Positions 53,392 through 62,143 of a DNA stretch of 64,000 nt are shown here, piece by piece. The notes under the pieces were generated by a model. It searched no databases. It was not told where the DNA came from and worked only from the letters and a program-made list of their open reading frames with translations. How positions within the stretch are numbered: the first letter of the stretch is position 1; each line of letters begins with the position of its first letter. Origin of the DNA: CADEED01 sp020442965 (GTDB taxonomy: Bacteria; Pseudomonadota; Gammaproteobacteria; Steroidobacterales; Steroidobacteraceae); NCBI GenBank assembly GCA_041395525.1, contig JAWLAH010000007.1, positions 62,001-126,000 of the forward strand, given 5' to 3'. The translations under genes were made by a program, and so were the position numbers.

Positions 53392-54426
53392 TTGAATCGA
53401 TCGGATCTTTTCATCTTTCCGCTGATTGCCACGCTCGGAATTGGGCTCGTTCCAGAGCGAGCGGTCGGATCTAGCGGTGGCCCGCAAGATGTGCGCGCGC
53501 CCGCCACCGAGAGTATCGGCGAGTTGCGCGACGATTATGTTGCTCGTCCGGCGCAGGAAGGCGCTCCGCTGAATTACTGGCATGATCGCCTGTACATCGC
53601 ATTTCAAAGTCTGGTCGAACGTACGGATCAGCGCTTCGCCGACAATGGTTCGCCCGCGGTGCCTACGCCGGCCGCACCCTTTAGAATCGGCCTCGATACA
53701 TCAATCGTCCAGAATTCACGATTCCGCATAGACCCCCGTCTCGATTTCGATGTGCTACTCGAACTGCCGAATATCGAGCGTCGACTGCGATTGTTTGTAA
53801 ACAACGATGACGTGCAGGAGTCGCCGGGCGAGCGTGGCCGCCGCAACCCGTTGCGCGCCGGCTTGCGCTTTCCCGCACTGCGCGCGCTGGATTTCGACAT
53901 TGGCCTACGCGCTGATTTCCCCGACGCGGCGTTCATGTCACTGCGCTGGCAGCGCGTCTACGAATCGAGCGCCTGGAATGTGCAGCCGTTTGCCAAGGCG
54001 TACTTGCAAACCGGCGATGGATTGGGCTTTGTCAGCGGGATCACTTTCGATCACTGGCGCGAACGCTGGCTCGTACGAAGTTCGAGCTACGGCAATTGGC
54101 GCAAGAATCGGGCGGCGACTGAATGGACACAGGCGTTTCTCGTCGCGAACATCCGCGAAATCATCCGTTTCGGGAGCTATGGCCCCATCGTGCGAGGCCG
54201 CGACCTTGCGGGGGGAGTCGGCGTCCAGTTGTTAGCATCGGGGGAACGCCTGGCGGCAGGCGATGTCATCGAACTGAGCGTGTTTGCCAAACAGGCGACA
54301 CGCAAGAGTTGGTTGTACTGGCAGGTCACACCCCTGATTCGCTGGCAACGTGAGAATAACTGGCGGGCGGAGCCAGGACTCTATCTGGGCGCCGAGGCAC
54401 TGTTTTGGGGCCTTGCCACCCCGTAG
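53392..54426 (+). CDS. Exported beta-rich protein, probable outer-membrane protein of unknown function
   Basis: About 344 residues from TTG: signal peptide (NRSDLFIFPLIATLGIGLVP), a short linker, then alternating strands ending in aromatic/Arg residues (FRIGLDTSIVQNSRFRIDPR, DFDIGLRADFPDAAFMSLRW, WLYWQVTPLIRWQRENNW), which read like an outer-membrane barrel. The last residues are LFWGLATP, not the classic terminal aromatic. I do not recognise the family. An upstream TTG at 53380 is possible. The gene converges on the PRC-barrel gene across a strong hairpin. Confidence 0.75.
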   Translation: MNRSDLFIFPLIATLGIGLVPERAVGSSGGPQDVRAPATESIGELRDDYVARPAQEGAPLNYWHDRLYIAFQSLVERTDQRFADNGSPAVPTPAAPFRIGLDTSIVQNSRFRIDPRLDFDVLLELPNIERRLRLFVNNDDVQESPGERGRRNPLRAGLRFPALRALDFDIGLRADFPDAAFMSLRWQRVYESSAWNVQPFAKAYLQTGDGLGFVSGITFDHWRERWLVRSSSYGNWRKNRAATEWTQAFLVANIREIIRFGSYGPIVRGRDLAGGVGVQLLASGERLAAGDVIELSVFAKQATRKSWLYWQVTPLIRWQRENNWRAEPGLYLGAEALFWGLATP

Positions 54427-54487
54427 AGAACTTCGCGTGCGCGGCGCTCAGGTCCGCGGCTGCATCGTCGTGCCATGGCGCGAACCG

Positions 54488-54513
54488 GTGCGGGCGACCG
54501 CAGTCGCCCGCAC
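54488..54513. terminator. Perfect 11-bp hairpin between convergent genes
   Basis: GTGCGGGCGAC and GTCGCCCGCAC are exact complements around a CGCA loop. An outer CCG/CGG pair adds to it after a bulge. No T-run follows on either side, so it is not a classic intrinsic terminator, but its place between two convergent stops suggests a bidirectional transcript end or RNA-stabilising structure. Confidence 0.5.
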
Positions 54514-54520
54514 ACCGGCA

Positions 54521-54883
54521 CTACCAATAGCGAGGGGCCTGATAGTAGTCATATGTTCGATCACGATATCCCAAGCCGTCATTGCGGGTGAGCTCTTCGA
54601 GCGAGTCGGCTGGTCCGTCTTTCAACTGCTGCTTGGTGTAGTTGACGACGTAACCGTCCGCGTCCTTTTGGTAGTCGAGGCCCGACCAGGGAATCGGGTG
54701 ATACTTTTCCCCGATACCGAGAAAGCCGCCGAAACTCACGACTGCGAATATGATGCTGTTCGACTTCTTGTCGAGAACGATATCTTCAATTTCGCCGATC
54801 TTTTTGCCTGACGCGTCCTTCACGTCGGTGCCGAGTACGCGTTTTGCGCGAATAGCGCTGGTGTGTCCTGAAGCGGTAGTCAT
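54521..54883 (-). CDS. PRC-barrel domain protein
   Basis: 120 residues with one PRC-barrel: AKRVLGTDVKDASGKKIGEIEDIVLDKKSNSIIFAVVSFGGFLGIGEKYHPIPWSGL-type text, broken here at its usual strand turns. The C-terminal part (SLEELTRNDGLGYRDRTYDYY) is a tyrosine-rich tail. Such small PRC-barrel proteins are common near osmotic or general stress genes. ATG after GGAGGCACCC. Biochemical function unknown. Confidence 0.9.
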   Translation of the reverse strand: MTTASGHTSAIRAKRVLGTDVKDASGKKIGEIEDIVLDKKSNSIIFAVVSFGGFLGIGEKYHPIPWSGLDYQKDADGYVVNYTKQQLKDGPADSLEELTRNDGLGYRDRTYDYYQAPRYW

Positions 54884-55010
54884 GGGTGCCTCCTGTGTTT
54901 GGCTGCAGAAGACTGTACTCTCAGCCGAAACTGAACGGCGTCAGTCGCGTGCCCGAGTGCCTGTAAGCATCGGCTGGCACGCAATTGCAGAGTTCGAGTG
55001 CCGCTGCAGG

Positions 55011-56465
55011 CTAGCGAATGCCACCGACGCAGATGTACTTCAACTCAGTGAATTCGAGAATGCCGTACTTCGAGCCTTCTCGTCCGATGCCTGATTCTTT
55101 CATGCCGCCGAATGGCGCCACTTCCGTGGAGATCAGGCCGGTATTGAGACCGACGATGCCGTACTCGATCGCTTCGGAGACGCGCCAGGAACGCGCCAGA
55201 TCGCGGGTGTACACATAGGCGGCGAGGCCGAACTCGGTGTCGTTAGCCAATCGGATCGCCTCGGCTTCTGTCTTGAAGCGAAACAACGGCGCGACCGGAC
55301 CAAAGGTTTCTTCGCGAGCGATCAACATCGACGCCGTGACATTGGTGAGAATGGTAGGCTCAAAAAACGTGCCGCCCAGCGCGTGACGTTTGCCGCCGAG
55401 TGCAATGGTCGCACCGGATTTTGTGGCATCCGCAATGTGCCGCTCGACTTTCGCGACCGCCGCCTCGTCGATCAGTGGCCCTTGCTCAGTGGCGCCCTGC
55501 AGACCGTCACCGATGCGCAGCTTGCCGACGGCGACCGCCAGTTTCCTGGCGAACTCGTCGTATACACCGTCCTGGATCAATAGACGATTCGCACACACGC
55601 AAGTCTGCCCGGTATTGCGGTACTTGCTGGCGATCGCGCCTTCCACGGCCGCGTCCAGATCGGCATCGTCGAAGACAATGAACGGCGCATTGCCGCCGAG
55701 TTCGAGCGAGACTTTTTTGACGGTCTGGGAGCATTGCGCCATCAAGAGCTTGCCGATCTCCGTTGAGCCCGTGAATGACAGCTTGCGCACCGTGGCATTT
55801 GCAGTCATCTCAGCGCCGATCGCGCGCGCGTCTCCGGTCACTACATTGAACACGCCGGCGGGGATGCCGGCACGGAGCGCCAGTTCACCGAGCGCGAGGG
55901 CGGAATAGGGCGTCTGCAACGCAGGCTTGCAGACAAAAGTGCAACCCGCGGCGAGCGCCGGGCCCGCCTTGCGCGTGATCATCGCTGATGGGAAGTTCCA
56001 GGGCGTAATCGACGCGACGACCCCGATGGGCTGACGCACCACTAACAACCGCTTGTCTGGCTGGTGGCCGGGGATCACATCGCCATAAACGCGCTTCGCT
56101 TCCTCCGCAAACCATTCAATGAACGACGCGGCATAGGTGATCTCGCCTTTGGATTCGGCCAGCGGCTTGCCTTGCTCCGCTGTCATCAGCGTGGCGAGAT
56201 CGTCCTGGTTGAGTACGATCAGTTCGTACCAGCGTCGCAGGATGTTAGCGCGCTCTTTGCCGGTCTTCACGGCCCAGGCGGGCAATGCGGCGTGTGCCGC
56301 CTGGATTGCGCGTCGCGTCTCGGCGGCGCCAAGCATCGGTACTGTGCCGAGCTGTGCACCGGTGGCGGGGTTGGTCACTGATGCGGTCTTGCCGGAGTCA
56401 GCTGTGACCCAATCCTTTCCGATCAGACAATCCGTGTGAAGTAGTGAGCTGTCTTGGAGCTTCAT
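55011..56465 (-). CDS. gabD: NAD(P)-dependent succinate-semialdehyde dehydrogenase family
   Basis: 484 residues from the second ATG (MKLQDSSLLHTDCLIGKDW). Aldehyde dehydrogenase motifs: catalytic C in NTGQTCVCANRLL, general base E in LELGGNAPFIVFDDADLD, FTGSTEIGK and EETFGPVAPLFRF. GabD-like details include TCVCANR and the EFGLAAYVYTRDL end. It oxidises succinate semialdehyde to succinate, the last step of GABA or putrescine breakdown. It is followed on the same strand by the mmsA-type gene region (176-base gap), so a shared catabolic role is likely. Confidence 0.93.
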   Translation of the reverse strand: MKLQDSSLLHTDCLIGKDWVTADSGKTASVTNPATGAQLGTVPMLGAAETRRAIQAAHAALPAWAVKTGKERANILRRWYELIVLNQDDLATLMTAEQGKPLAESKGEITYAASFIEWFAEEAKRVYGDVIPGHQPDKRLLVVRQPIGVVASITPWNFPSAMITRKAGPALAAGCTFVCKPALQTPYSALALGELALRAGIPAGVFNVVTGDARAIGAEMTANATVRKLSFTGSTEIGKLLMAQCSQTVKKVSLELGGNAPFIVFDDADLDAAVEGAIASKYRNTGQTCVCANRLLIQDGVYDEFARKLAVAVGKLRIGDGLQGATEQGPLIDEAAVAKVERHIADATKSGATIALGGKRHALGGTFFEPTILTNVTASMLIAREETFGPVAPLFRFKTEAEAIRLANDTEFGLAAYVYTRDLARSWRVSEAIEYGIVGLNTGLISTEVAPFGGMKESGIGREGSKYGILEFTELKYICVGGIR

Positions 56466-56641
56466 AATGCAGTGTCCGCTGTTGCTGAAATCCAAAGCCG
56501 ATTAGCGCACTCGACAGACAGGCTCTGCGGTGCGCATTTCGCCTACGGTGAGCATTACAAGATACGCAACTTGGGAATGGTCTGCAAACACGCGCAGCGT
56601 CGGGTCTGCCCCGTTCGTACCTGGGTCGTTTGATGCGGCTA

Positions 56642-58171
56642 CTACTTCGACGACGGAAACGCGAACTGCGGTAGCGCCGACGACTTCGGTCTGGGCCAAC
56701 GCTGAGTGATGGTCTTGCGCCGCGTATAGAAGCGCACGCCATCGGGTCCATACACACCCAGGTCACCGAACAGCGAACGCTTCCAGCCGCCGAAACTGTG
56801 GTTTGCAACCGGCACCGGCAGCGGAACATTGATGCCGACCATGCCGACCTGAACGTGATCCGAGAAATACCTGGCCGCCTCGCCGTCGCGAGTGTAGATG
56901 CAGGTGCCATTGCCATACGCATGCGCATCGACTAGATGCATGGCGTCCTGGAGCGATTCAACCCTGACGACGCACAGTACGGGACCGAAGATCTCCTCTT
57001 GGTAGATGCGCATGTCGGGTGTGACATGGTCGAACAGGCACGCGCCGAGAAAGTAGCCCGACGGGTTGTCGCCGCGCTTCTCGCGACCGTCGACCAACAA
57101 AGTGGCGCCAGCAGTGACGCCCGCAGCGACGTAGTCGAGCACCTTGTCCAGATGTTGTCGGCTGATGAGCGGGCCCATGTCGCAGCCTGGCTGACCGCCA
57201 GAACCCAGTCTCATCGAGTGAATCGATTTAGTTAGCCCGCTCGCCACTCGCTCGGCGGTTTCCTTGCCGACACAAACGGCGACCGAGATCGCCATGCATC
57301 GCTCGCCACACGAGCCGAATGCGGCACCCATGATACCGCTCACGACCAATTCGATGTCTGCATCCGGCATGATCACCGCGTGATTCTTCGCACCGCCCAG
57401 TGCCTGTATGCGCTTGCCAGCGTGCGTGCCGCTGCGATACACCTGCTCTGCAAGCGGCGTGGATCCGACGAAACTTACGGCTGCGACGCGCGGATCCTCG
57501 AGTAGCGCAGTCGCAGCTTCCGAATCACCGTTGACGACATTGAAAACGCCCGCCGGTAGTGCGGCCTCATCAAACAGCTCTGCCAGCATGAGGCTGGCGC
57601 TCGGATCCTTCTCCGAGGGCTTGAGCACGAAGGTATTGCCGCAGGCGATGGCAATGGGATACATCCACATTGGAACCATGGCTGGGAAGTTGAAGGGTGT
57701 AATTCCGGCCACCACGCCGAGCGCTTGAAACTCCGACCACGTGTCGATGCCGGCGCCCGCGTTCTTTGAGTAGTCGCCCTGGAGCAGTTCCGCGATTCCG
57801 CACGCGTAGTCGACGATCTCGAGACCGCGCTGGAACTCGCCTGCGGCATCAGCGAGCAACTTGCCATGTTCTTCGCTGATCGCAGCGGCGAACGCGTCGG
57901 CCCGCAATGCGAGCAGTCTACGGTAAGTGACAAAAATCTCGGCTCGCTTGTTAGGCGGCGTGTTGCGCCAATCGGGATAGGCTCTTGCCGCGGCGGTCAC
58001 GGCCGTCGCCACGATCTCCTTCGAGGCCAATGAAACACGGCGAACGATCGCGCCTTGTGCAGGGTTGAATACCGGTGCCGTCCGCAGCTTCGGGTCGTGA
58101 ATCATCTGACCGGCGATACGATGACCCAGTACGGGTTGCGGCGATTTCAACGATTCTGCCAAGCGGGCCAT
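56642..58171 (-). CDS. mmsA: CoA-acylating (methyl)malonate-semialdehyde dehydrogenase
   Basis: 509 residues, ALDH6/MmsA type: PFNFPAMVPMWMYPIA, LGGAKNHAVIMPDAD and the catalytic cysteine in FGSCGERCMAISVAV, all specific to this CoA-dependent branch. It turns malonate semialdehyde into acetyl-CoA or methylmalonate semialdehyde into propionyl-CoA. With the omega-aminotransferase just upstream it matches the BauA/BauC pair for beta-alanine catabolism. ATG (MARLAESLKSPQ) about 15 bases after the aminotransferase stop. Confidence 0.94.
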   Translation of the reverse strand: MARLAESLKSPQPVLGHRIAGQMIHDPKLRTAPVFNPAQGAIVRRVSLASKEIVATAVTAAARAYPDWRNTPPNKRAEIFVTYRRLLALRADAFAAAISEEHGKLLADAAGEFQRGLEIVDYACGIAELLQGDYSKNAGAGIDTWSEFQALGVVAGITPFNFPAMVPMWMYPIAIACGNTFVLKPSEKDPSASLMLAELFDEAALPAGVFNVVNGDSEAATALLEDPRVAAVSFVGSTPLAEQVYRSGTHAGKRIQALGGAKNHAVIMPDADIELVVSGIMGAAFGSCGERCMAISVAVCVGKETAERVASGLTKSIHSMRLGSGGQPGCDMGPLISRQHLDKVLDYVAAGVTAGATLLVDGREKRGDNPSGYFLGACLFDHVTPDMRIYQEEIFGPVLCVVRVESLQDAMHLVDAHAYGNGTCIYTRDGEAARYFSDHVQVGMVGINVPLPVPVANHSFGGWKRSLFGDLGVYGPDGVRFYTRRKTITQRWPRPKSSALPQFAFPSSK

Positions 58172-58186
58172 TCAGTACTTCACAGT

Positions 58187-59527
58187 CTAGTTGAGCAAGT
58201 CCAACGTGCGGCGAACGGCCGCGAACGCTGCATGCAGATGTTCCGGTTGAGCATTGAGAAACGGCGCGAACTGGAGCGTGTCCATCGAGTTGCGAACGAC
58301 GAGTCGTTCGTCGTGAAAGAGCTTCTTGTGAGCCTGCAGTCCGCGCGCGCCGGGTGCGTCCTGACGTGCCTTCAGATCAATTCCGCCCATCAGCCCGAAG
58401 TTGCGCACGTCCTGAACGAGGGGATGGTCCGCTAGTAAGTGGATGCCATCCTCGAATGTCTTCTCCAGTTCGCGCGCTACACGGAATGTTGCCTCGGCTT
58501 CATAGACTTCCAATGTCGCGAGGCCAGCCGCGGCCGCCAAGGGGTGACCCGAATAGGTGTAGCCGTGAAACAGCTCAATGCTATGGTCGTCTGCGTGCAT
58601 GAAAGCATCGTAGATGAAGTCCTTGACCAGCACTGCCCCCATCGGAACCGCACCATTCGTCAGGCCTTTCGCCGCGGTGATAATATCCGGCGAGACTGCG
58701 AATCGATCCGCGGCAAAGGGTGCGCCGACGCGACCAAACCCGGTAATCACCTCATCGAAAATCAGCAAGATGCCATGCTGGGTGCAGTTCGCGCGCAGCC
58801 GTTCAAGATAGCCTTTTGGCGGCGGTAGAATGCCGGTGGAGCCGGCGACAGGCTCCACGATCACGGCTGCGATCGTCTCGGCGCCATGCAGCGCCACGAG
58901 CCGGTTGAGATCGTCGGCCAGGTGATCGCCCCAGGTAGGCTGACCCTTGGAGAACGCATTCCGCTCAAGACTATAGGTATGGCACAGATGAGCAACGCTA
59001 GGTAGTAGGTTGCCGCTGAACGCGCGCCTGTTGGGCGCGATACCGCCGACAGAAATGCCGCCAAAATTCACGCCGTGGTAGCCCCGCTCGCGTCCTATCA
59101 GCCGGGTGCGGGCAGCATCGCCCTTGGCGCGGTGGTAAGCGAGCGCGATCTTGAGAGCGGTGTCTACGGATTCCGAGCCGGAGTTGGTGAAGAAGCAGTT
59201 AGTGAACCCGGTGGGTGCCAACGCAACGAGCTTCTGAGCGAGCAGGGGTGCCCGGTCATTGGTCATCTGGAAGGTCATGTTGCAGTCGAGTGTGCTGGCC
59301 TGCTTCTGGATAGCCTCGACAATGCGCGGGTGGCAATGCCCGAGGCCGGAGGTCCACAGGCCGGAAAACAGGTCGTACAAACGTCGTCCGTCGGCGTCTA
59401 CATAATGATGTTGTGAGCCTGCAACGATGGTGCGCGGCGCGCGATAAAAGTCTCGATTCGCCGTGAAGGGCATCCAGTAAGCACCGCCGTGAGTGCGACG
59501 CGCCGGCGGCTCGGTATTGGTGGGCAT
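58187..59527 (-). CDS. Class III omega-amino acid (beta-alanine)--pyruvate aminotransferase
   Basis: 446 residues. PLP lysine in ITAAKGLTNGAVPMGAVLV (about K288), D in LLIFDEVITGFGRVG, and TNSGSESVDTALKIAL. The N-terminal GAYWMPFTANRDFYRAPR block is typical of beta-alanine:pyruvate transaminases. It produces malonate semialdehyde and alanine, and the alanine could then feed the dad locus at 60.2-63.2 kb. First gene of a minus-strand unit with mmsA and gabD. It diverges from the XRE-cupin regulator. Confidence 0.93.
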   Translation of the reverse strand: MPTNTEPPARRTHGGAYWMPFTANRDFYRAPRTIVAGSQHHYVDADGRRLYDLFSGLWTSGLGHCHPRIVEAIQKQASTLDCNMTFQMTNDRAPLLAQKLVALAPTGFTNCFFTNSGSESVDTALKIALAYHRAKGDAARTRLIGRERGYHGVNFGGISVGGIAPNRRAFSGNLLPSVAHLCHTYSLERNAFSKGQPTWGDHLADDLNRLVALHGAETIAAVIVEPVAGSTGILPPPKGYLERLRANCTQHGILLIFDEVITGFGRVGAPFAADRFAVSPDIITAAKGLTNGAVPMGAVLVKDFIYDAFMHADDHSIELFHGYTYSGHPLAAAAGLATLEVYEAEATFRVARELEKTFEDGIHLLADHPLVQDVRNFGLMGGIDLKARQDAPGARGLQAHKKLFHDERLVVRNSMDTLQFAPFLNAQPEHLHAAFAAVRRTLDLLN

Positions 59528-59618
59528 CCGGGTAGCCTAGTTAGATGACGCGGCGTTAAGCAAGTCTTTGCGGCGTGTTGTCCAAGCCATTGATTAATAA
59601 TGTTTGCCGGGCTAGAGT

Positions 59619-59634
59619 GTTTAGCATACTAAAC
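59619..59634. promoter_or_regulatory. Near-perfect 16-bp palindrome, probable operator of the XRE-cupin regulator
   Basis: GTTTAGCATACTAAAC has perfect six-base arms (GTTTAG/CTAAAC) and only one mismatched pair in all sixteen bases. It lies in the 125-base divergent region, 19 bases before the regulator start, in an AT-rich island. Such palindromes are common targets of XRE-cupin repressors of amine catabolism. Binding is inferred. Confidence 0.6.
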
Positions 59635-59652
59635 GATCGGCGAGCGGGCCCC

Positions 59653-60201
59653 ATGCAACAATCAATTGGCGATCGTCTGCGCGCAGTACGCATCTCATTG
59701 AACTTGTCGCAACGTGCGCTGGCGCGTGCCGGTGGAGTGGCCAATGCGACCATCTCGCAGATTGAAGCGGGCGTACTGAATCCGACGGTGAGCATGCTGA
59801 AGCGGATTCTGGACGCCGTGCCAATCAGCCTCAGCGAGTTCTTTGCCGATGAGTTTCAGCCGCGCGAACAAATATTCTTTTCAGCGACTGAGCTGGCCGA
59901 AATAGGCGACGGCGGTGTGTCCTACCGACAGGTCGGGCGACACCTCGCTGGACGCGCGATCCAGTTGTTGCACGAGTGCTATCAACCCGGAGCAACGACC
60001 GGTCGGCATGCGCTGGTTCATCAAGGCGAGGAGTGCGGAATCATTCTGGAAGGCCAACTGGAGGTTACCGTTGGCAACGACGTGCGCGAGCTTCGCACAG
60101 GCGATGCCTACTATTTTCGCAGCACGGAACCGCATCGTTTTCGCAACACGGGGCGCGGAGTCTGCAGGCTTGTTACTGCGTGCACGCCGCCGACGTTTTG
60201 A
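59653..60201 (+). CDS. XRE-family regulator with cupin sensor domain (PuuR-like)
   Basis: 182 residues: HTH_XRE (IGDRLRAVRISLNLSQRALARAGGVANATISQIE, about 4-40) and a C-terminal cupin_2 domain (HQGEECGIILEGQLEVTVGND, then GDAYYFRSTEPHRFRN). PuuR and its relatives repress putrescine, GABA or beta-alanine catabolism and let go when an amine or intermediate is present. ATG (MQQSIGDRL) chosen over an upstream frame because that part covers the palindrome. Likely controls the divergent aminotransferase-mmsA-gabD genes and itself. Confidence 0.92.
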   Translation: MQQSIGDRLRAVRISLNLSQRALARAGGVANATISQIEAGVLNPTVSMLKRILDAVPISLSEFFADEFQPREQIFFSATELAEIGDGGVSYRQVGRHLAGRAIQLLHECYQPGATTGRHALVHQGEECGIILEGQLEVTVGNDVRELRTGDAYYFRSTEPHRFRNTGRGVCRLVTACTPPTF

Positions 60202-60226
60202 TCACGCAGTGCAGAGCGACGCGGAT

Positions 60227-60697
60227 CTACTTGGCGGTGTCGATTGGAACGAAGCTCGTTTCTTTTATTTCTTCCATGACGACGTAGCTGTGCGATTCGG
60301 CCGGAACCGCCAGCTTGGCGAGGATGCTCGCGAGGAGACTGCGATACTCAGACATCGCATGCAGCCGCGCTTTCACCAGGTAGTCGAAGCCGCCGGCGAT
60401 GAGATGGCACTCCATCACCTCGGGTATGGCGAGCAGCTCTTGGCGCGCATTGAACACATCACCGGGATTTTCTGCGACAGCGTGATCTCGACGAACACCA
60501 GGATCGCCTTGCTGAGTGCCTGCGGATTCACCCGGCGTGGTAGCCGGTAATGACGCCGTTACCCAGGCGCTTGACGCGCTCGGCACACGGCGACGGGACA
60601 GGCCGATCCGTTCCCGAGTTCGGTCATCGAGATGCGGCCCTCGCGCTGCAGCAGGAATGTCGAGGATCTTGCGGTCGGTGCGGTCGAGCTCAGGCAT
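60227..60697 (-). pseudogene. Lrp/AsnC-family regulator with compensating frameshifts
   Basis: The C-terminal ligand domain is clean (QELLAIPEVMECHLIAGGFD and LHAMSEYRSLLASILAKL). The N-terminus starts PELDRTDRKILDI. In between, the expected helix-turn-helix (LLQREGRISMTELG, then IGLS, VKRL, GVITGYHA, NPQALSKAILVFVEITL) is spread over several frames, so several small indels are needed. The overall frame is restored, giving an open reading of 156 residues whose middle is wrong. As the divergent neighbour of dadA it corresponds to DadR-type activators of alanine catabolism. Errors in the sequence are likely. Confidence 0.75.
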
Positions 60698-60827
60698 TTC
60701 TTCGGCGGTCCCAGTAGTGGCGAGGCGGTTGCAGCAATTATTCTTGTTTTACCCTGCCAGTTCAGCAATTTCTGCTGAGTCAGGTCGATTAGTTTGCGTG
60801 GATCATTGGCGTAATTCGCTGGGTTTC

Positions 60828-62143
60828 ATGAAAGCTATCGTTCTGGGCGGTGGCGTGATCGGCGTCACCACGGCGTATTACTTGGCCATGTGCGGGTGCC
60901 GAGGTGCTGGTTGTCGAACGGCAGCCCGGTGGTGCTTGAAGCCAGCTTCGCTAACGCCGGACAGGTGTCGCCCGGTTACTCGACTCCGTGGGCGGCGCCG
61001 ACATTCCAATGAAGGCGCTGAAATGGCTATTCCTGCGGCCATGCGCCGCTCTCGCTGCGGTCTGTCCTGATGGCAGCCTGCTGTTTCAGCTGCAATGGCT
61101 GGCATCGATGCTGCGGAACCGCACGGCGCGGCGCTACGCGGTCAACAAGGAGCGGATGATGCGGGTCGCCGAGTACAGCCGGCACCGTCTGCAGCAGTTG
61201 CGCGCCGATACCAGCATCACCTACGAGGAGCGCACGGCGGGTACGCTGCAGCTCTTCCGGTCTCAGGCACAGCTCGACAGCGTCGCGCGGATGTCGAGGT
61301 GCTGCGCGAGTGCGGCGTGCCGTTCGAGTTGCTGGATCGAGCCGGCTCTCGCGCGTCGAGCCCGGCTCACAGCCCGCATCGTGCTGATGGGTGGCCTGCG
61401 GCTGCCGAACGACGAAACCGGGGACTGCTACCTTTCACCACGCGGTTGGCCGAACGCGCTCGCGCCTCGGTGTGGTGTTCCGCCACGGCGCTGTGGTGCG
61501 CCGTCTGCGCCAGGACGTGGGGAAAATCGACGCGGTCGAGCTCGATACGCCAGCAGGTGAACTGTTGCGCGCGGACTGCTATGTGCCTGCTCGCGGTAGT
61601 TATACGCGTGCCCTACGTAACCGCTCGGTCTGCGAATTCCAGTGTATCCCGTCAAGGGCTACTCACTGACCATTCCGATGCATGACGAGTCACGCGCGCC
61701 CGTGTCGACCGTGCTCGGACGAGACCTACAAGCATCGCGCTGACGCGCTTTGAGCGGCGCATCCGCGTCGGCGGCATGGCCGACCTCGGCGGGTTTCGAC
61801 CTGCGGCTCGGCGCACGACGTCGCGCGACACTCGAAAAGGTGACTGGATGAGCTGTTCCCGGGCAACGATCTGGCGGCGGCGGAGTTCTTAGCCGGGCTG
61901 CGACCTACGACGCCGGATGGCACGCCGATCATCGGCGCGACGCACTGCGACAACCTGTTCCTCAACACGGGTCACGGGACACCTTCCGGCTGGACGATGG
62001 GCTGCGGGTCGGGCAAGTTGTTAGCCGATCTGATCACCGGTCGCCGTCCCGCCATCGATGTGGCTGGACTCGCACTCAGTCGCTACCTGTCAGCGCGCAG
62101 TGGGCGCTGTTTGGCCGCGCCGTCGTTGCAGGCGCTGGCATGA
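60828..62143 (+). pseudogene. dadA: D-amino acid dehydrogenase small subunit DadA, many frameshifts
   Basis: Starts MKAIVLGGGVIGVTTAYYLA, the FAD motif of DadA. The rest can be followed through at least eight frame changes: EVLVVERQPGG, SFANAGQVSPGYSTPWAAP, KALKWLFL, LQWLASMLRNRTARRYAVNK, VEVLRECGVPFELLDR, PVKGYSLTIPM, RIRVGGMADLGGFD, LRPTTPDGTPIIGAT, NLFLNTGHGTPSGWTMGCGSGKLLADLI. It oxidises D-alanine to pyruvate at the membrane. Every conserved block survives, which suggests poor base calling more than ancient decay. The final TGA overlaps the racemase ATG. Confidence 0.8.
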
